Shown: in pieces, positions 12,015 through 22,837 of the stretch
Numbering within the stretch: position 1 is the first letter of the stretch
Layout of the letters: each line of letters starts with the position of its first letter
Assembly: GCA_949361645.1 (NCBI GenBank)
Contig: OX442417.1
Coordinates: 13,205,150 to 13,269,149 of the forward strand
Direction of reading: 5' to 3'
DNA: 64,000 nt
From: Spongilla lacustris
Taxonomy: Eukaryota; Porifera; Demospongiae; Spongillida; Spongillidae
The notes under the pieces: generated by a model
The model's database searches: none
Seen by the model: the letters and a program-made list of their open reading frames with translations, nothing else
What the model was told of the DNA's origin: nothing
Translations under genes and position numbers: made by a program

Positions 12015-12332
12015 AGTACTTAGATCTGTACACTGATGTACATGTTCTTAGAATAGATGTTTTTTATCATAAAATGTACTTCTGCCTAGTGTGTTGTGAG
12101 ATCATGTCTATATAGCTCATGTAAGTCTTCCATAAATGGCTAATGTGATGTGATTTTTGATACAACAGGCTTAGCCCACAAGCAGCCTCTGGGCTCAAGT
12201 ATCTTTCACCATTCATCTCATATAACCGCAGCAACTATACAGTATATGCCACAACAATACTGTACGTATATCGCATAAGTTTAGTATTATAATGCCATGT
12301 TGTTTTATTTGGATTTGTGAACTAAACAGAGC
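12015..12332. other. 3' flank of receptor A
   Basis: Holds the likely 3' UTR. The stretch from about 12085 to 12320 matches 18915-19150 behind receptor B (GTGTG-TGAGATCATG, GCAGCCTCTGGGCTCA). No clear canonical polyadenylation signal was pinned down. Confidence 0.5.
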
Positions 12333-12600
12333 ATGATACTGGTGAGCTCAAGGGCAGAGTTTGTGTTCATCACCTACCTTCTGGAGCTGTACGCCTGGTC
12401 CAATGACAGCTACATGAGAGGTGTGGTGTTGCCCAGTGGTACCTTGACACGACCGAGAACCTTGTCAGCACATACGACATCCTGGGGCTGGACTCTTACA
12501 AGTATGTCACACACAATGGAGCGTTTCACCTGCTGGCAATGAAGGCAACAGAGAGGCTGTCATACCTGATGTGGACACTGGTGTACATGGGAGGTGGGCG
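12333..12600 (+). pseudogene. Gene X fragment, copy 1
   Basis: Matches 19165-19430 (same strand) and the reverse complement of 46020-46240. Conserved peptide pieces are ELYAWSNDSYMRG, then in another frame TYDILGLDSYKY and GAFHLLAMKA. Frame changes and a missing block of about 24 bp, present in copy 2, make it non-functional here. Low-confidence inference: the pattern TYD......Y......LA..A...A recalls the (alpha/alpha)6 barrel of GH116 glucosylceramidases, but I cannot confirm the family. Confidence 0.55.
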
Positions 12601-12645
12601 TGTGCCTGATATGAGGTGCCTGCTAAGACGTAAACGATCTTTCAG

Positions 12646-13130
<485 letters not shown>

Positions 13131-13158
13131 ATTTGAATTAATGTTTGGATTAATGTTT

Positions 13159-14226
13159 AGTCCTAATCTGGATTTCCAATACACACTGTTGTAGTGTCAA
13201 AGACCTCCATGCAGCCAGAATACTTAATTTAGATTCGAAACAAAATTCACCACCGCAGGACAACAGGAGGGCAAGGTACAAGCATCAAGGCTACATTGAT
13301 ACAGTAGCAGATTACAATGTGTCTTTTGTGCGCCTACAAAATTCATTTTAGAATTCAATGATCAGAACACTTTGATCAAGATGGAAAAGGATTTAGCATG
13401 AGAGCCATATTGCAAGACGATCAAGTGTTTGAACAACACCTTCTGATGTGACTCTCAGAGGTACAGAGATTGTGCAAATTACCGGCGAAGAATCCACTGG
13501 AGTGTCGTATTGAAATGTTCACATATAGTTGTAATACTCAGAGATGAAACGTGAACACTGATATTCTTACGTTCAATAGATCAAAGGATGCTTCAAGCAT
13601 TCTTCATACTTTCGCTGCTACACCAGTCTAAATTTTCTTCTACTATTACCTTTGAAGAAGCGCATGCCGTGAAATATTCATGCATGAGCTATGTACATAA
13701 AGGTACCGGTGTGCTAAAATATGAAGCAAGAGCTACAAGATAATATAGGTTTTAGAGACCTAACGTGCATGATGAGGGTGTCCCACAAAATTATTATATA
13801 CATACCCGACATTCTATTGGATCAATTCCGAGCACACCATGCTACAGTTCAATCACCTAGCATGATTTATAGTGATGTTTAGGAAGAAACGACGATCATC
13901 ATTCTGGCCAAATAACTAAACAGTGCGACAGAACAATTCTAGCCGTTTTAGAAAAGAAAAAAGAAAAAAAAAAAAAAAAAAAAACTGAGTACAGCAAGCA
14001 CGTAGTAGTAGTTTGAATTAAACCCCTGATTTTTAGACCCACACTTCAAAAACGTGCGACTCACAAGAGTATACTGTCTTTACCTACTTCTGCCCTAGCT
14101 CTGTTTCAGAGATGTTGAGAGAACATAGTGTCAAAGCTCTACTGAGCTCTCTCGGCCGTACATATATACATGTGTAAGTGGTTTTTTATTTATTGCGTGC
14201 AACCGCAAACGTCCATCCAAGATTTG
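13159..14226. other. 5' flank of unit B
   Basis: Aligns with 4795-4920 and 5360-6310 of unit A. It includes an A-rich run (13952-13984). No gene is seen. Confidence 0.6.
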
Positions 14227-15049
14227 GGACAGTGTCCAGCAAAATCGGGCTTGTGGGGTTATAATTTTATCACTATAAAAATTGCACGTTGTACTAAACA
14301 ACACATCTTCGCGACGGTACTCCCTTTTCTTTTCAAATTTCGTACACTTGTTACCACACCATTTCTCTGTGTGAAAATCGATTTTTGTGATCTACACATT
14401 TTCCGTGCCGTGGATACAACAATCTTTAACCCTGCCGGTTAGAAATCCACATTTCTCCACGTGCGAGTGTTGAAAACGCGTCAAATTCGGAGTGTGCATA
14501 GAGGAGTCCTGTAGCTATTGATTTGTTCTGTTCGTTAATTTCTATATTATCCGTTACGTAAATACAGTCGAACAAACTACGGGCACGTTTTCTCGCTTGA
14601 TTCGTGCCAATGATTTTGGCAAATCGCGTCCCGCTCAGTGAATGCGAATGGGAAGGCGGTGATTATATCATTGGCGCGAATCAAGCGGGAAAATGTGCCT
14701 GTAGTTTGCTCAACTGTATCTCCGTAACGGATGATTCAGAATCTAACGAACATTACAAATTAATAGCTACAGGACTCGATCGATCCTCTATGCACACTCC
14801 GAATTTGACGCGTTTTCAGCACTCGTACGTGGAGAAATGTGGATTTCTAACCCGCGGGGTTAACGCGATTGTTGTATCCACGGCACGGAAAAGGTTTGGA
14901 TCACAAAAATCGATTTTCACACAGAGAAATGATGTGAGAACAAGTGTACAAACCGTCGCGAAGATGTGTTGTTTAGTACAACGTGCAATTTTTATAGTGA
15001 TAAAATTATAACCCCACAAGCCCAATTTTGCTGGACACTGTCCATTTAT
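14227..15049. mobile_element. Large foldback (hairpin) element
   Basis: The arms 14227-14609 and about 14667-15045 are reverse complements with minor differences and a loop of about 57 bp. The ends read GGGACAGTGTCCAGCAAAA and TTTTGCTGGACACTGTCC. The flanks show ATTT on both sides as a possible target duplication. Unit A is uninterrupted at the equivalent point (CCATCCAAGATGATG near 6300), so insertion postdates the tandem duplication. Frames inside (14604-15011 and opposite) are by-products of the palindrome. A related fragment lies at 24470-24535. Confidence 0.85.
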
Positions 15050-15471
15050 AAGATGACATTGACTATACTGATATGCCATGCCATACGTACGATTACAGGT
15101 CCGGATCCTGTTTTGGCTGTCTATAGCTATAGTTATAGCAGCACCAGTTGCAGTTTTTATATACGCCTCCCTACATATTCCGCATATCTCATCTTGCAGC
15201 TCTCATACTAAGCATTCAACATACTGGTCCCGATATTTATCCCGATACGAACATTTCTGCATGCATATACATGCATATAATATGGTACTATATAGCCGGT
15301 TACAAAATGTATGCAGAGTCGACTCTTCATGACCTATATACCATATATGCATAGCTCTGCATACCGCGCAGCAGTAAAGCAAATACTTACGTCCAACCGC
15401 AAAACCGTGGTACATGTATAATGCAGCTGCTCTATCTGGAGGGCCGTCATATCATATATAGAACCGAGGTA

Positions 15472-18400
15472 ATGACGATTCAGATGGTACTTGTTTTATG
15501 CGTTCTTGGAAGCTATGTGCTTGTTATGTCCGATGAAGTCAACCTCACCACTACCATTCCACCTGGCTATGCTCTACAGGGCTACCTATGCAGCGGACCG
15601 CTCAAGTCCAATACGACTGTTGTGTTGGACGATGGAGAGCATCGCATATCTTCAGGACCGCCCTGCGACATTTTCAATGGAAGTAGCATCACAATAAAGG
15701 GGTCTTCGATGAAAAACACCACAGTTAGCTGTGAGGGAAAAGGGAGAGTGTTACGATTCAGTTCAATACAAGAGCTGACCTTGGAGAGAATGAAATTCAT
15801 TAACTGTGCTATACAACTAGTATCGATCGAAAATACTATTATCACCGACTGCACATTTCAGAGCAGATCAATGGGCCTAGGAGCGATACGGTCACAATCA
15901 GGTACCAACATTGACATCACCAGTTGTGCATTTCAGAACAACAGTGCTACCCTTGTTGGTGGTGCAGTGATGTTGTCAGGATCACAAGGCGATGTTAGCA
16001 TTACAAATTGCACATTTCAAAACAACAGTGCTATTTACGGTGGTGCCGTGGTGTTGGATGGATCTACAGGCAATGTTAGCATCACATATTGCACATTTAC
16101 TCACAACACAGCAGACTATGGAGCAGCAGTCTATGTTACAAACAACATAGTAGCAAAGGGTGAGCCATTAGGCCACCTCCTTCTCCAGGATGTGGTTATT
16201 AAAGATAACCACTGCTCTAGGGGAGGGGCTATTTACTTTGATGGAGTGAAGGTGGACATCTTTGGAAACACCCCCACAGGGAGTCAGTTCTCATCTAACT
16301 CTGCCCAAGGGGCCATTCAAGGACACAATGGTTTCCTGCTGCTGCATGGTAACATCACATTCACAGAGAACAGAGGAGTGAATGGAGGGGCCATAAGCCT
16401 GTCTAGACATGTCCCAATGTACTTCTATGAGGGGTGCAGAGTGGAATTTTCCAGAAATGTAGCAACTGGATTTGGGGGTGCTATCTACAATGATTGGCAA
16501 ATCGAAACTAAACGTAACAGAAATTGTATCATACGCTTTGTCTTTTTAAATCATTCCACATACGTTTCTCCGTCCAGCATTTTCTCCATCACCTTCACTG
16601 ATAACCATGCACAGCAAGGTGGTCATGCTGTATATGCCACACCTATTAACATATGTTTTGATTGTTATTACAGAGACATTGCCACATCATGTGACTCCAC
16701 AACGATAGCCGCACTCTATGGTGGAAATAAGGTGACCAGTTATTTCACCATTACTTCATTACCAGAAGACATCAATGACATCCAGGTACTCTCCTCTCCA
16801 GCACTTGTACACTTGTGTGGCTGCAGTGCCCCTAAGTTGTGCAATGTGACAAGTCAGTACCGAGGAAAGGTTACCACATATCCTGGTGGGACTGTGAGAC
16901 TTAATGTTACCTCAGTAGATGAAAGATACAACCTATCACCCAGTGTGGTTTACACACAAATTGGTACCAGTGGTATTACCTCTCAAAACATAGCACTTGG
17001 ACCACGGCAGGAGGCTCAGTGGATAGGAACAGTATGTGGTACGATAGAGTACCAAATCTATGGACCAGAAATGGCTTCATTTAAATTGCTTCTGTCCAAT
17101 AATCTTGATAATTCACCAGCTGTCATCATTGAAACAGAGCTGTTACCATGTGAGCCAGGGTTCACACTATCTTCTACTGGTGTGATAAAGTGTGACTGTT
17201 CACTGTTCTTCACATCACTTGGAGTGGTCTGTGATATATCAGATGGTACTGTGACTAGAATTAATAAAACTAACTGGATTGGTGTGTACAATAACACTCA
17301 TCCAGCACTGGCTTTAACCTGTCCTTTGGACTACTGCAATAGTACCATCAATAAGCTTTCTCTAGCTAGACCTCAGGACTTGTGCAATGGAGAGCGTACT
17401 GGCATTCTTTGTGGACATTGCCATGGTAACCATAGTGTGATCTTTGGTTCTTCCAAGTGCCAGGTGTGCACAGATATGTGGCTGATCACACTTGTGATGT
17501 TTGCAGTGCTGGGTGTCTTACTGGTGGCAGCACTGTTCTTCCTCAACCTCACTGTAACACAAGGCACACTCTATGGGCTCATCTTCTATGCCAACATCAT
17601 TCACGTCAATACTTCAATATTCTTCAGCCAATCCATTTTAAACCCTATGAAGGTGATTGTGTCCTTTGTGAACCTTGACCTTGGACTCCCTCTGTGTTTC
17701 TATGATGGTATGGATGATGCTGACAAGGCTGGCCTTCAGTTTGTGTTCCCAGCCTACCTCCTCATCCTCACCATGACAGTCATTGTGCTCTGCCACTACT
17801 GTCTTCAGAGATCTCCAACCTCCTCCACTAGTTACTGTTGTTATAGATTTGCCATCATAATAGGAGAAAGAGCAGTTGGTGTCCTATCTACTCTCATCTA
17901 CTTGTCATATTCCAAATTGTTGAGAACTGTCATTGATGCTCTCACATATTCCACAGTCCACCTTCCCACTGGTGACATGTATGTCTGGTTCTATGATGGA
18001 AATGTGGAATACCTTCATGGAAAGCATACTATTTTGTGTGTGGTTGCCATGGTGACATGTACTCTGTTCCTCCTCCCCTACACCTTTGCCCTCACTTTCA
18101 TTCCAATCATTGAACACTACAGTGAACACAACAGACTGTTCAACTATCTCCACAAGAAGACCAATCAGATGAAACCAATGAATGATGCCCACTATGCCCC
18201 CTATAAGGGGGAGTGGCGATGGTGGCTGGGAGCAAGGCTTTGGCTTCTAGTTGTGATGTACAGTTTAAATCCAGTGTATAGTTCTGACAAGCCATCTCTG
18301 CTTCTGTCCATCCAGGCTACTGTGGTGATCTTGTTCACCATAGCACAAGCAGGAATAAAGCCATTTGGACAATCACATCAACAAACAGATAGATGCACCA

Positions 18401-18777
18401 GATATACCATCTTTAGCAACCAAATGTACAATTGTCTTGATCTGTTTTACCTCATCAACTATATTGTACTAGCTCTGTCAATGTCTTACATTCTAGACCA
18501 GAGTTCAGACCAAGCACAGATGACTGTAGTATCTGTTGGTGTTTTGGTGGGTCTCTATGTAGTGGTGTTGATGGTGACTGTCTTTTACCATCTCATTGTG
18601 GTCATCCTCAAGGCTTGCAAGATGTATGACAGAGCAAGAGAGAAGATAAATGGATTATTTGAAAGGAATTATGAATTAATGGTTCCTATAGAGCTGGATG
18701 ACCCCACCACCAATACTGTCAGCACCACCATTGTGACAGTCAACTATGGTCTGAGGGAACCACTGTGTGAAGATTAA
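15472..18777 (+). CDS. Receptor-like protein B: short beta-helix ectodomain, same polytopic domain
   Basis: Single frame of 1101 residues from the ATG at 15472. The frame opens at 15421, but the start shared with paralogue A is preferred. A signal peptide is followed by only four NCTF-type turns (I-T-D-C-T-F-Q-S, I-T-S-C-A-F-Q-N-N, I-T-N-C-T-F-Q-N-N, I-T-Y-C-T-F-T-H-N), then the same GGAI turns, cysteine-rich segment and about eight membrane helices (first near residue 670). The 128-residue difference from A is essentially the five missing turns. The membrane domain is almost identical to A, with substitutions such as IQVNN to IHVNT. Three residues (LMV region, YELMVPIE) are added in the cytoplasmic tail. 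Both tails end REPLCED. Both genes are intact, so both are probably expressed. Function is unknown. Confidence 0.9.
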   Translation: MTIQMVLVLCVLGSYVLVMSDEVNLTTTIPPGYALQGYLCSGPLKSNTTVVLDDGEHRISSGPPCDIFNGSSITIKGSSMKNTTVSCEGKGRVLRFSSIQELTLERMKFINCAIQLVSIENTIITDCTFQSRSMGLGAIRSQSGTNIDITSCAFQNNSATLVGGAVMLSGSQGDVSITNCTFQNNSAIYGGAVVLDGSTGNVSITYCTFTHNTADYGAAVYVTNNIVAKGEPLGHLLLQDVVIKDNHCSRGGAIYFDGVKVDIFGNTPTGSQFSSNSAQGAIQGHNGFLLLHGNITFTENRGVNGGAISLSRHVPMYFYEGCRVEFSRNVATGFGGAIYNDWQIETKRNRNCIIRFVFLNHSTYVSPSSIFSITFTDNHAQQGGHAVYATPINICFDCYYRDIATSCDSTTIAALYGGNKVTSYFTITSLPEDINDIQVLSSPALVHLCGCSAPKLCNVTSQYRGKVTTYPGGTVRLNVTSVDERYNLSPSVVYTQIGTSGITSQNIALGPRQEAQWIGTVCGTIEYQIYGPEMASFKLLLSNNLDNSPAVIIETELLPCEPGFTLSSTGVIKCDCSLFFTSLGVVCDISDGTVTRINKTNWIGVYNNTHPALALTCPLDYCNSTINKLSLARPQDLCNGERTGILCGHCHGNHSVIFGSSKCQVCTDMWLITLVMFAVLGVLLVAALFFLNLTVTQGTLYGLIFYANIIHVNTSIFFSQSILNPMKVIVSFVNLDLGLPLCFYDGMDDADKAGLQFVFPAYLLILTMTVIVLCHYCLQRSPTSSTSYCCYRFAIIIGERAVGVLSTLIYLSYSKLLRTVIDALTYSTVHLPTGDMYVWFYDGNVEYLHGKHTILCVVAMVTCTLFLLPYTFALTFIPIIEHYSEHNRLFNYLHKKTNQMKPMNDAHYAPYKGEWRWWLGARLWLLVVMYSLNPVYSSDKPSLLLSIQATVVILFTIAQAGIKPFGQSHQQTDRCTRYTIFSNQMYNCLDLFYLINYIVLALSMSYILDQSSDQAQMTVVSVGVLVGLYVVVLMVTVFYHLIVVILKACKMYDRAREKINGLFERNYELMVPIELDDPTTNTVSTTIVTVNYGLREPLCED

Positions 18778-19164
18778 AGTGCATGCCATGTTGAATGTTC
18801 AGATATATTACTGAGTACTAGTATTAGTATTATGTATTGTTAAACGCTTTGATCTGTATTCTTATATACATGCATGTACATGTTAATGCATTTGTTTTAT
18901 AAATGTACTTAACCTAGTGTGTGATGAGATCATGATGAGATCATGCCTCTAGCTTCACACCTGTAAGAGTGTAGCTCATGTAAGTGTTCCCTAAACAACC
19001 ACTTAGTCAGTGCTTAGCCCCACCGGAGCACTAACCAGCAGCCTCTGGGCTCATATATTTCTCCATCCATGCACAAATGTTCACCATTTAACCGTGGCAA
19101 CTACATACAATACAGTATGCTTTTATTTGGAATTGTGCATTAAACAGAATATGGACATAGGTGA
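18778..19164. other. 3' flank of receptor B
   Basis: 3' UTR and spacer homologous to 12015-12332. No further gene. Confidence 0.5.
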
Positions 19165-19430
19165 TGTCTGATGTCAGCACCATGTTCATCACCTACCTAC
19201 CTTAAGCTTCTGGAGCTGCACACCTGGTCCAATGACAGCTACACCAGAGGTGTGGCATTGCCCAGTGGCACCTTGACATCACAGAGAACAATGGCTACCT
19301 GCCCTCTCACCTCGTCAGCACATATGACATCCTGGGGCTGGACTCTTACAAGTACGCCACATACAATGGAGCGTTTCACCTGCTGGCAATGAAGGCAGCA
19401 GAGAAGCTGGCATACCTGATGGGTTAGTCA
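19165..19430 (+). pseudogene. Gene X fragment, copy 2 (most complete)
   Basis: This copy retains the block missing in the others: after an AG at 19263-19264 the frame reads through ITENNGYLPSHLVSTYD, LDSYKYATYNGAFHLL and AMKAAEKLAYLMG to a TAG. The upstream piece ELHTWSNDSYTRG is in a different frame, so either an intron boundary lies at the AG or the copy is shifted. ATGG|gttagt at the end could equally be a splice donor. See copy 1 for the tentative GH116 resemblance. Confidence 0.5.
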
Positions 19431-20125
19431 TGGATGGACAACTAGGTGGTGTACATGGGAGGTGGTGGGTGTGTGCCTGATAAAAGGTGGGCATGTATCT
19501 GATAGAAGGTAGGTCTGTGTCTGATCTGATATGAGATACCTTTCAGTTATTAGTAAACAACCAGACATGTGACAACCTAGTAAAACACAGTTTTTCTTCC
19601 ATTAAACCTGCAGGCCATGAATCTTACGTGGTGGCAGTGGTGTAGTTGTGGTGGGTCCCTCAACCTCAAAAGAGGAAGAAAGGAGGAGTTGGTACCTCAA
19701 GCCCGTAGCCAGGTCAGGAAAAGGGGGGGTTCGAAAAAAAAAAAAGTGGACCCAAAGTGGGCGTGGTTCACCAAAAGGGGGAGGGTGTGGGAGGGAGAAG
19801 TGCCCCCTCCCGCGCTTCGCGCGGAAGCTTTTGAAAACATTGATTTGGCAACACAAAAGAATTAATAGTTTGCAGACACATGTACATCAGTGTACCAAAA
19901 CACTCACAACCGAAAAATAAACAAGATGAGCAATTCAATTTCATGCGACCTTCCAAGGTGAGCTGCCTGATATGAAAAGAGGGGAAGTCTCAGACCTCTA
20001 CTTGGATGGTTGACTCATACATAGTTACATAGTTCTAGTTAAATATTGAAATTTGAATTAATGGCACATGAAAAATACTACTATAGAGCAAAGGGCCCGA
20101 TGTGGAACGCACCCCTACATGTGTA
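19431..20125. other. Repeat-rich spacer
   Basis: 19690-19860 has the look of a degraded transposon end (GCCCGTAGCCAGGTCAGG, then purine-rich and CGCGCTTCGCGCG hairpin). 19987-20062 is a dispersed repeat also found at 31691-31769. No gene supported. Confidence 0.5.
19987..20062 (+). repeat. Dispersed repeat (second copy at 31691-31769)
   Basis: Both copies share GTCTCAGACCTCTACTT and GTTGACTCATACATAGTTAC in the same order, followed by ATATTGAAATTTG. Identity unknown. Probably a mobile-element fragment. Confidence 0.7.
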
Positions 20126-20932
20126 TTAAGGAACACTAAATCTCATTAAAATTTTAATCAAAGTTATGGGTTTGAAATGATGGATCATACGCAAATCAAT
20201 GAATCTGATTGACCCACTAGTTGTTGGATAAGTATGACATAAAGGATAGTGACGACGTTCAATGCTGATGCGAGCACGATAAAATTCTCCACTAGCATTT
20301 GGCAAGCTAGGATTGCAGTATTGTGCTCCTTTGCAACCTTCTGATTTCATTATAGCTTTCATGCGCTCTAATGCAGCGTTTTCTTCTAGAGCTGCTTTTC
20401 TTTTTCTGCATCGCTCTTCTTTCTCAGCTATTTCTCTCCTCTTCGTATCCTTAAATTCATCAATCCATTGTGCTGAAGTCATGCACTGAGCTGAACCTTT
20501 CAAATGCTTAAATTGAGTACTTGTAGTATGGATAGCGTTGTCCTATGGATCTAAGCTTTCTCCATCTCAATTATCAGTGGTATACTTTCTGAACTTTGAG
20601 AAGAGGTCCATTCTAAACGACAGCATGTTGCACCTGCTCAGAACATACTGCACATGCAGCCACATACATCAGTGGAGTGGTACTGAATTGACAATTTTAG
20701 GCATAACTGCAGATCTTCTTCTGTTGTCATTGCAGCAGCCTTGAGATCAACCCGCCTCTTCACCTCTTGTGCCACAACGTCCTCAATAAAGCTTACAATG
20801 GTGATTTTATCAGAAAGTGCTGCCCCTGACACACAACATGGTGCCATGATTGCATCATGGGGCCCAACCATGTCTTCAGGAAGAGCATCTACCCCACGTA
20901 GTGGAGACAGGCCTGTCGTTTATCGGCCATAA
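20126..20932 (-). other. Unrecognised minus-strand reading frames, possibly transposon-derived
   Basis: Two frames lie in tandem on the minus strand. 20638-20932 includes GAALSDKITIVSFIEDVVAQ. 20126-20503 (125 codons) starts MKGSAQCMTSAQWIDEF and has a charged, coiled-coil-like stretch (RREIAEKEERCRKRKAALEE). I do not recognise a family. Charged C-terminal tails of this kind occur in transposase and retroelement proteins, and the surrounding DNA is repeat-rich. Confidence 0.3.
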
Positions 20933-21750
20933 TTAAGCTACCAGAGGATAGACATTTCATTTTTTAGCAAGTAGCATCCGCCCCCTCCCCCTTGCGGTTG
21001 AGGGTTTATATAACAACCCTTTGATGTGGTTGTTCCTTATTTGGTACCTTTCCCATACATTGAGGTATGTTTGCCGAAAAGTGAGTTTTCAGTACCAGGA
21101 TTCATGAAACATTTCTTATGGTTAGCATAGTTGTAATCTACGTTAAATTCTCTATCTAACAGTGTTTGAATTGTCTCTCTAGCATGCATAGTTTGTCTGC
21201 ATCAGTCAAGGGAAGTTGGTTGTTCCTTAATAGGTTCCCTTGATATACAAACACAATTAATTAGTATACAGTGACAGAATGTTTTAACAGAATTCAAGGG
21301 CGGATAATAGAGTCAAGTTCAAGCTTCCTTGGGTGCAATGGGCATAGCGTGTGACAACTTCATCTAAGTCCACGTCCATGTCATAAATAATGTATATGCA
21401 GGAGAGCGAGGCTAGAAAGACGGCTATTTCCCATCGAGGCTCTCATATAATTGTGCAGTCTTCGAAGAGCACTAGCACTCCGCTCGTTCATGCTCTCTTT
21501 TCTTTTGTTGGGAGCTACCCGGCATAGTCGATCGGCCCGGCGATTATTGATGCGACCGAGGATTAATTGTTAAACCGGCGCAAATTGCTTTTTAATTATT
21601 GAGACGTAATTTGACAATTATAGTTAACAGATACAGGTTAACCGTTACGTTGTGTTATACATGTACGTACGTTAGAGAGCTGCCTGCACGGCGGCACCGT
21701 AGTACTTCCACGTAAGCGGAGTGCAGGACCTTTATCCTCTGAGGGGGGGT
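20933..21750. other. No gene seen
   Basis: AT-rich spacer with poly-pyrimidine stretches. 21380-21560 has scattered short inverted motifs. Nothing recognisable. Confidence 0.4.
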
Positions 21751-21756
21751 TCGTTC

Positions 21757-22255
21757 GAAACTGAGGGCAAGAGGGCCATACAATGCCTGAGCCTGGAGAG
21801 GCAAGAGGCGTGGGCTGTAAGGTGGGAGACACCGCCACCCTAAGAAGGGAAGAGGAAGGAAGAAGGGAGTGAACCTGCCATTCAGAGGAACATGCCCCCC
21901 AATTTTTAGCTAGCCATGTGTGTCAAGACAGGGCCATAAGCGAGGAGACCAAGTTGAGGCGAGCAGCCAGAGCCAGTGGGGCCAGAGCCATAGCCGAGGG
22001 CGAGTGCTGATGCTCGTATGTTGCGTATGTCGATACGCTGATCCCCAAACTGAGGGCAAGAGGGCCATACAATGCCTGAGCCTGGAGAGGCAAGAGGCGT
22101 GGGCTGTAAGGTGGGAGACAGCCTTCCTTACAAGGAGAGAGTGGGCAGGAGGCAACTCATCGAGTGAACAGGCTGGAAGAGAAGTGCTGGTGTGAAGAGC
22201 AACAGATGCCCAGAGTGTTATATATGAGACATTGAACAATGACAGTTTCTGGGAA
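21757..22255 (+). repeat. Direct repeats with possible LTR-element remnant
   Basis: About 75 bp are duplicated directly at 21757-21832 and 22051-22126 (ACTGAGGGCAAGAGGGCC through GGTGGGAGACA). A 91-codon frame (21920-22195) spans the second copy. It is followed by GGGAAGGGGAGA and then TGTAGTGTTATG, which resembles a polypurine tract followed by the start of an LTR. No reverse transcriptase or integrase motif is visible, so this is only suggestive. Confidence 0.35.
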
Positions 22256-22324
22256 GGGGAGATGTAGTGTTATGTTGCATGTGATTGCAATCAGTTAAGA
22301 CCTAATCCTACAGGAACCACGTGC

Positions 22325-22435
22325 ACATTGCCTGTCCCAGTAAAATTGAACAAGTATTAGCACAACCTACACAAACGCTAATCAATGAAGCATACATCGT
22401 CATGCCACTTTAATTTTCTGTGGTGCCTCCCCCTG
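22325..22435 (-). pseudogene. UBE2D 3' UTR fragment, third copy
   Basis: CAGTAAAATTGAACAAGTATT and AGCACAACCTACACAA match 12755-12840 and the reverse complement of 45660-45755. Only UTR sequence is left. Its position marks the right edge of tandem unit B. Confidence 0.7.
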
Positions 22436-22746
22436 GTATGAAGTGTTGAATATTAAAATAGTACGCTGATAGCCTTTTAACCATTCGGAAGTTATAGTGA
22501 TTGAAAAGCAATGAATTTTTATAACATGATAATACGTGAAGGGACATTTTCTCACTGAACTGTGCTTATTCATTTAATATTTTTACTTGTCACATTGCCA
22601 TCCCCAGACAATTCAGCCTCAACTTTTGGGGTGATGTGATATTGTTCAGGTTATATTCCTTGTATGTACATGTACATGTATCATTAGTGTCCCATGCTAT
22701 TTATCAGTGTAATTCTAAAAGAGGTACCACATTCCTAATCCTGCCA

Positions 22747-22799
22747 TAAAGATAACTGCTTTTCCTTCCTTAGGAACCGCACCAGCTACAAGTATATGG

Positions 22800-22837
<38 letters not shown>

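Noticed and set aside
14604..15011. 135-codon frame in the second unit's 5' flank
   Set aside because: Lies across the loop and right arm of a foldback element, with a mirrored frame on the other arm.
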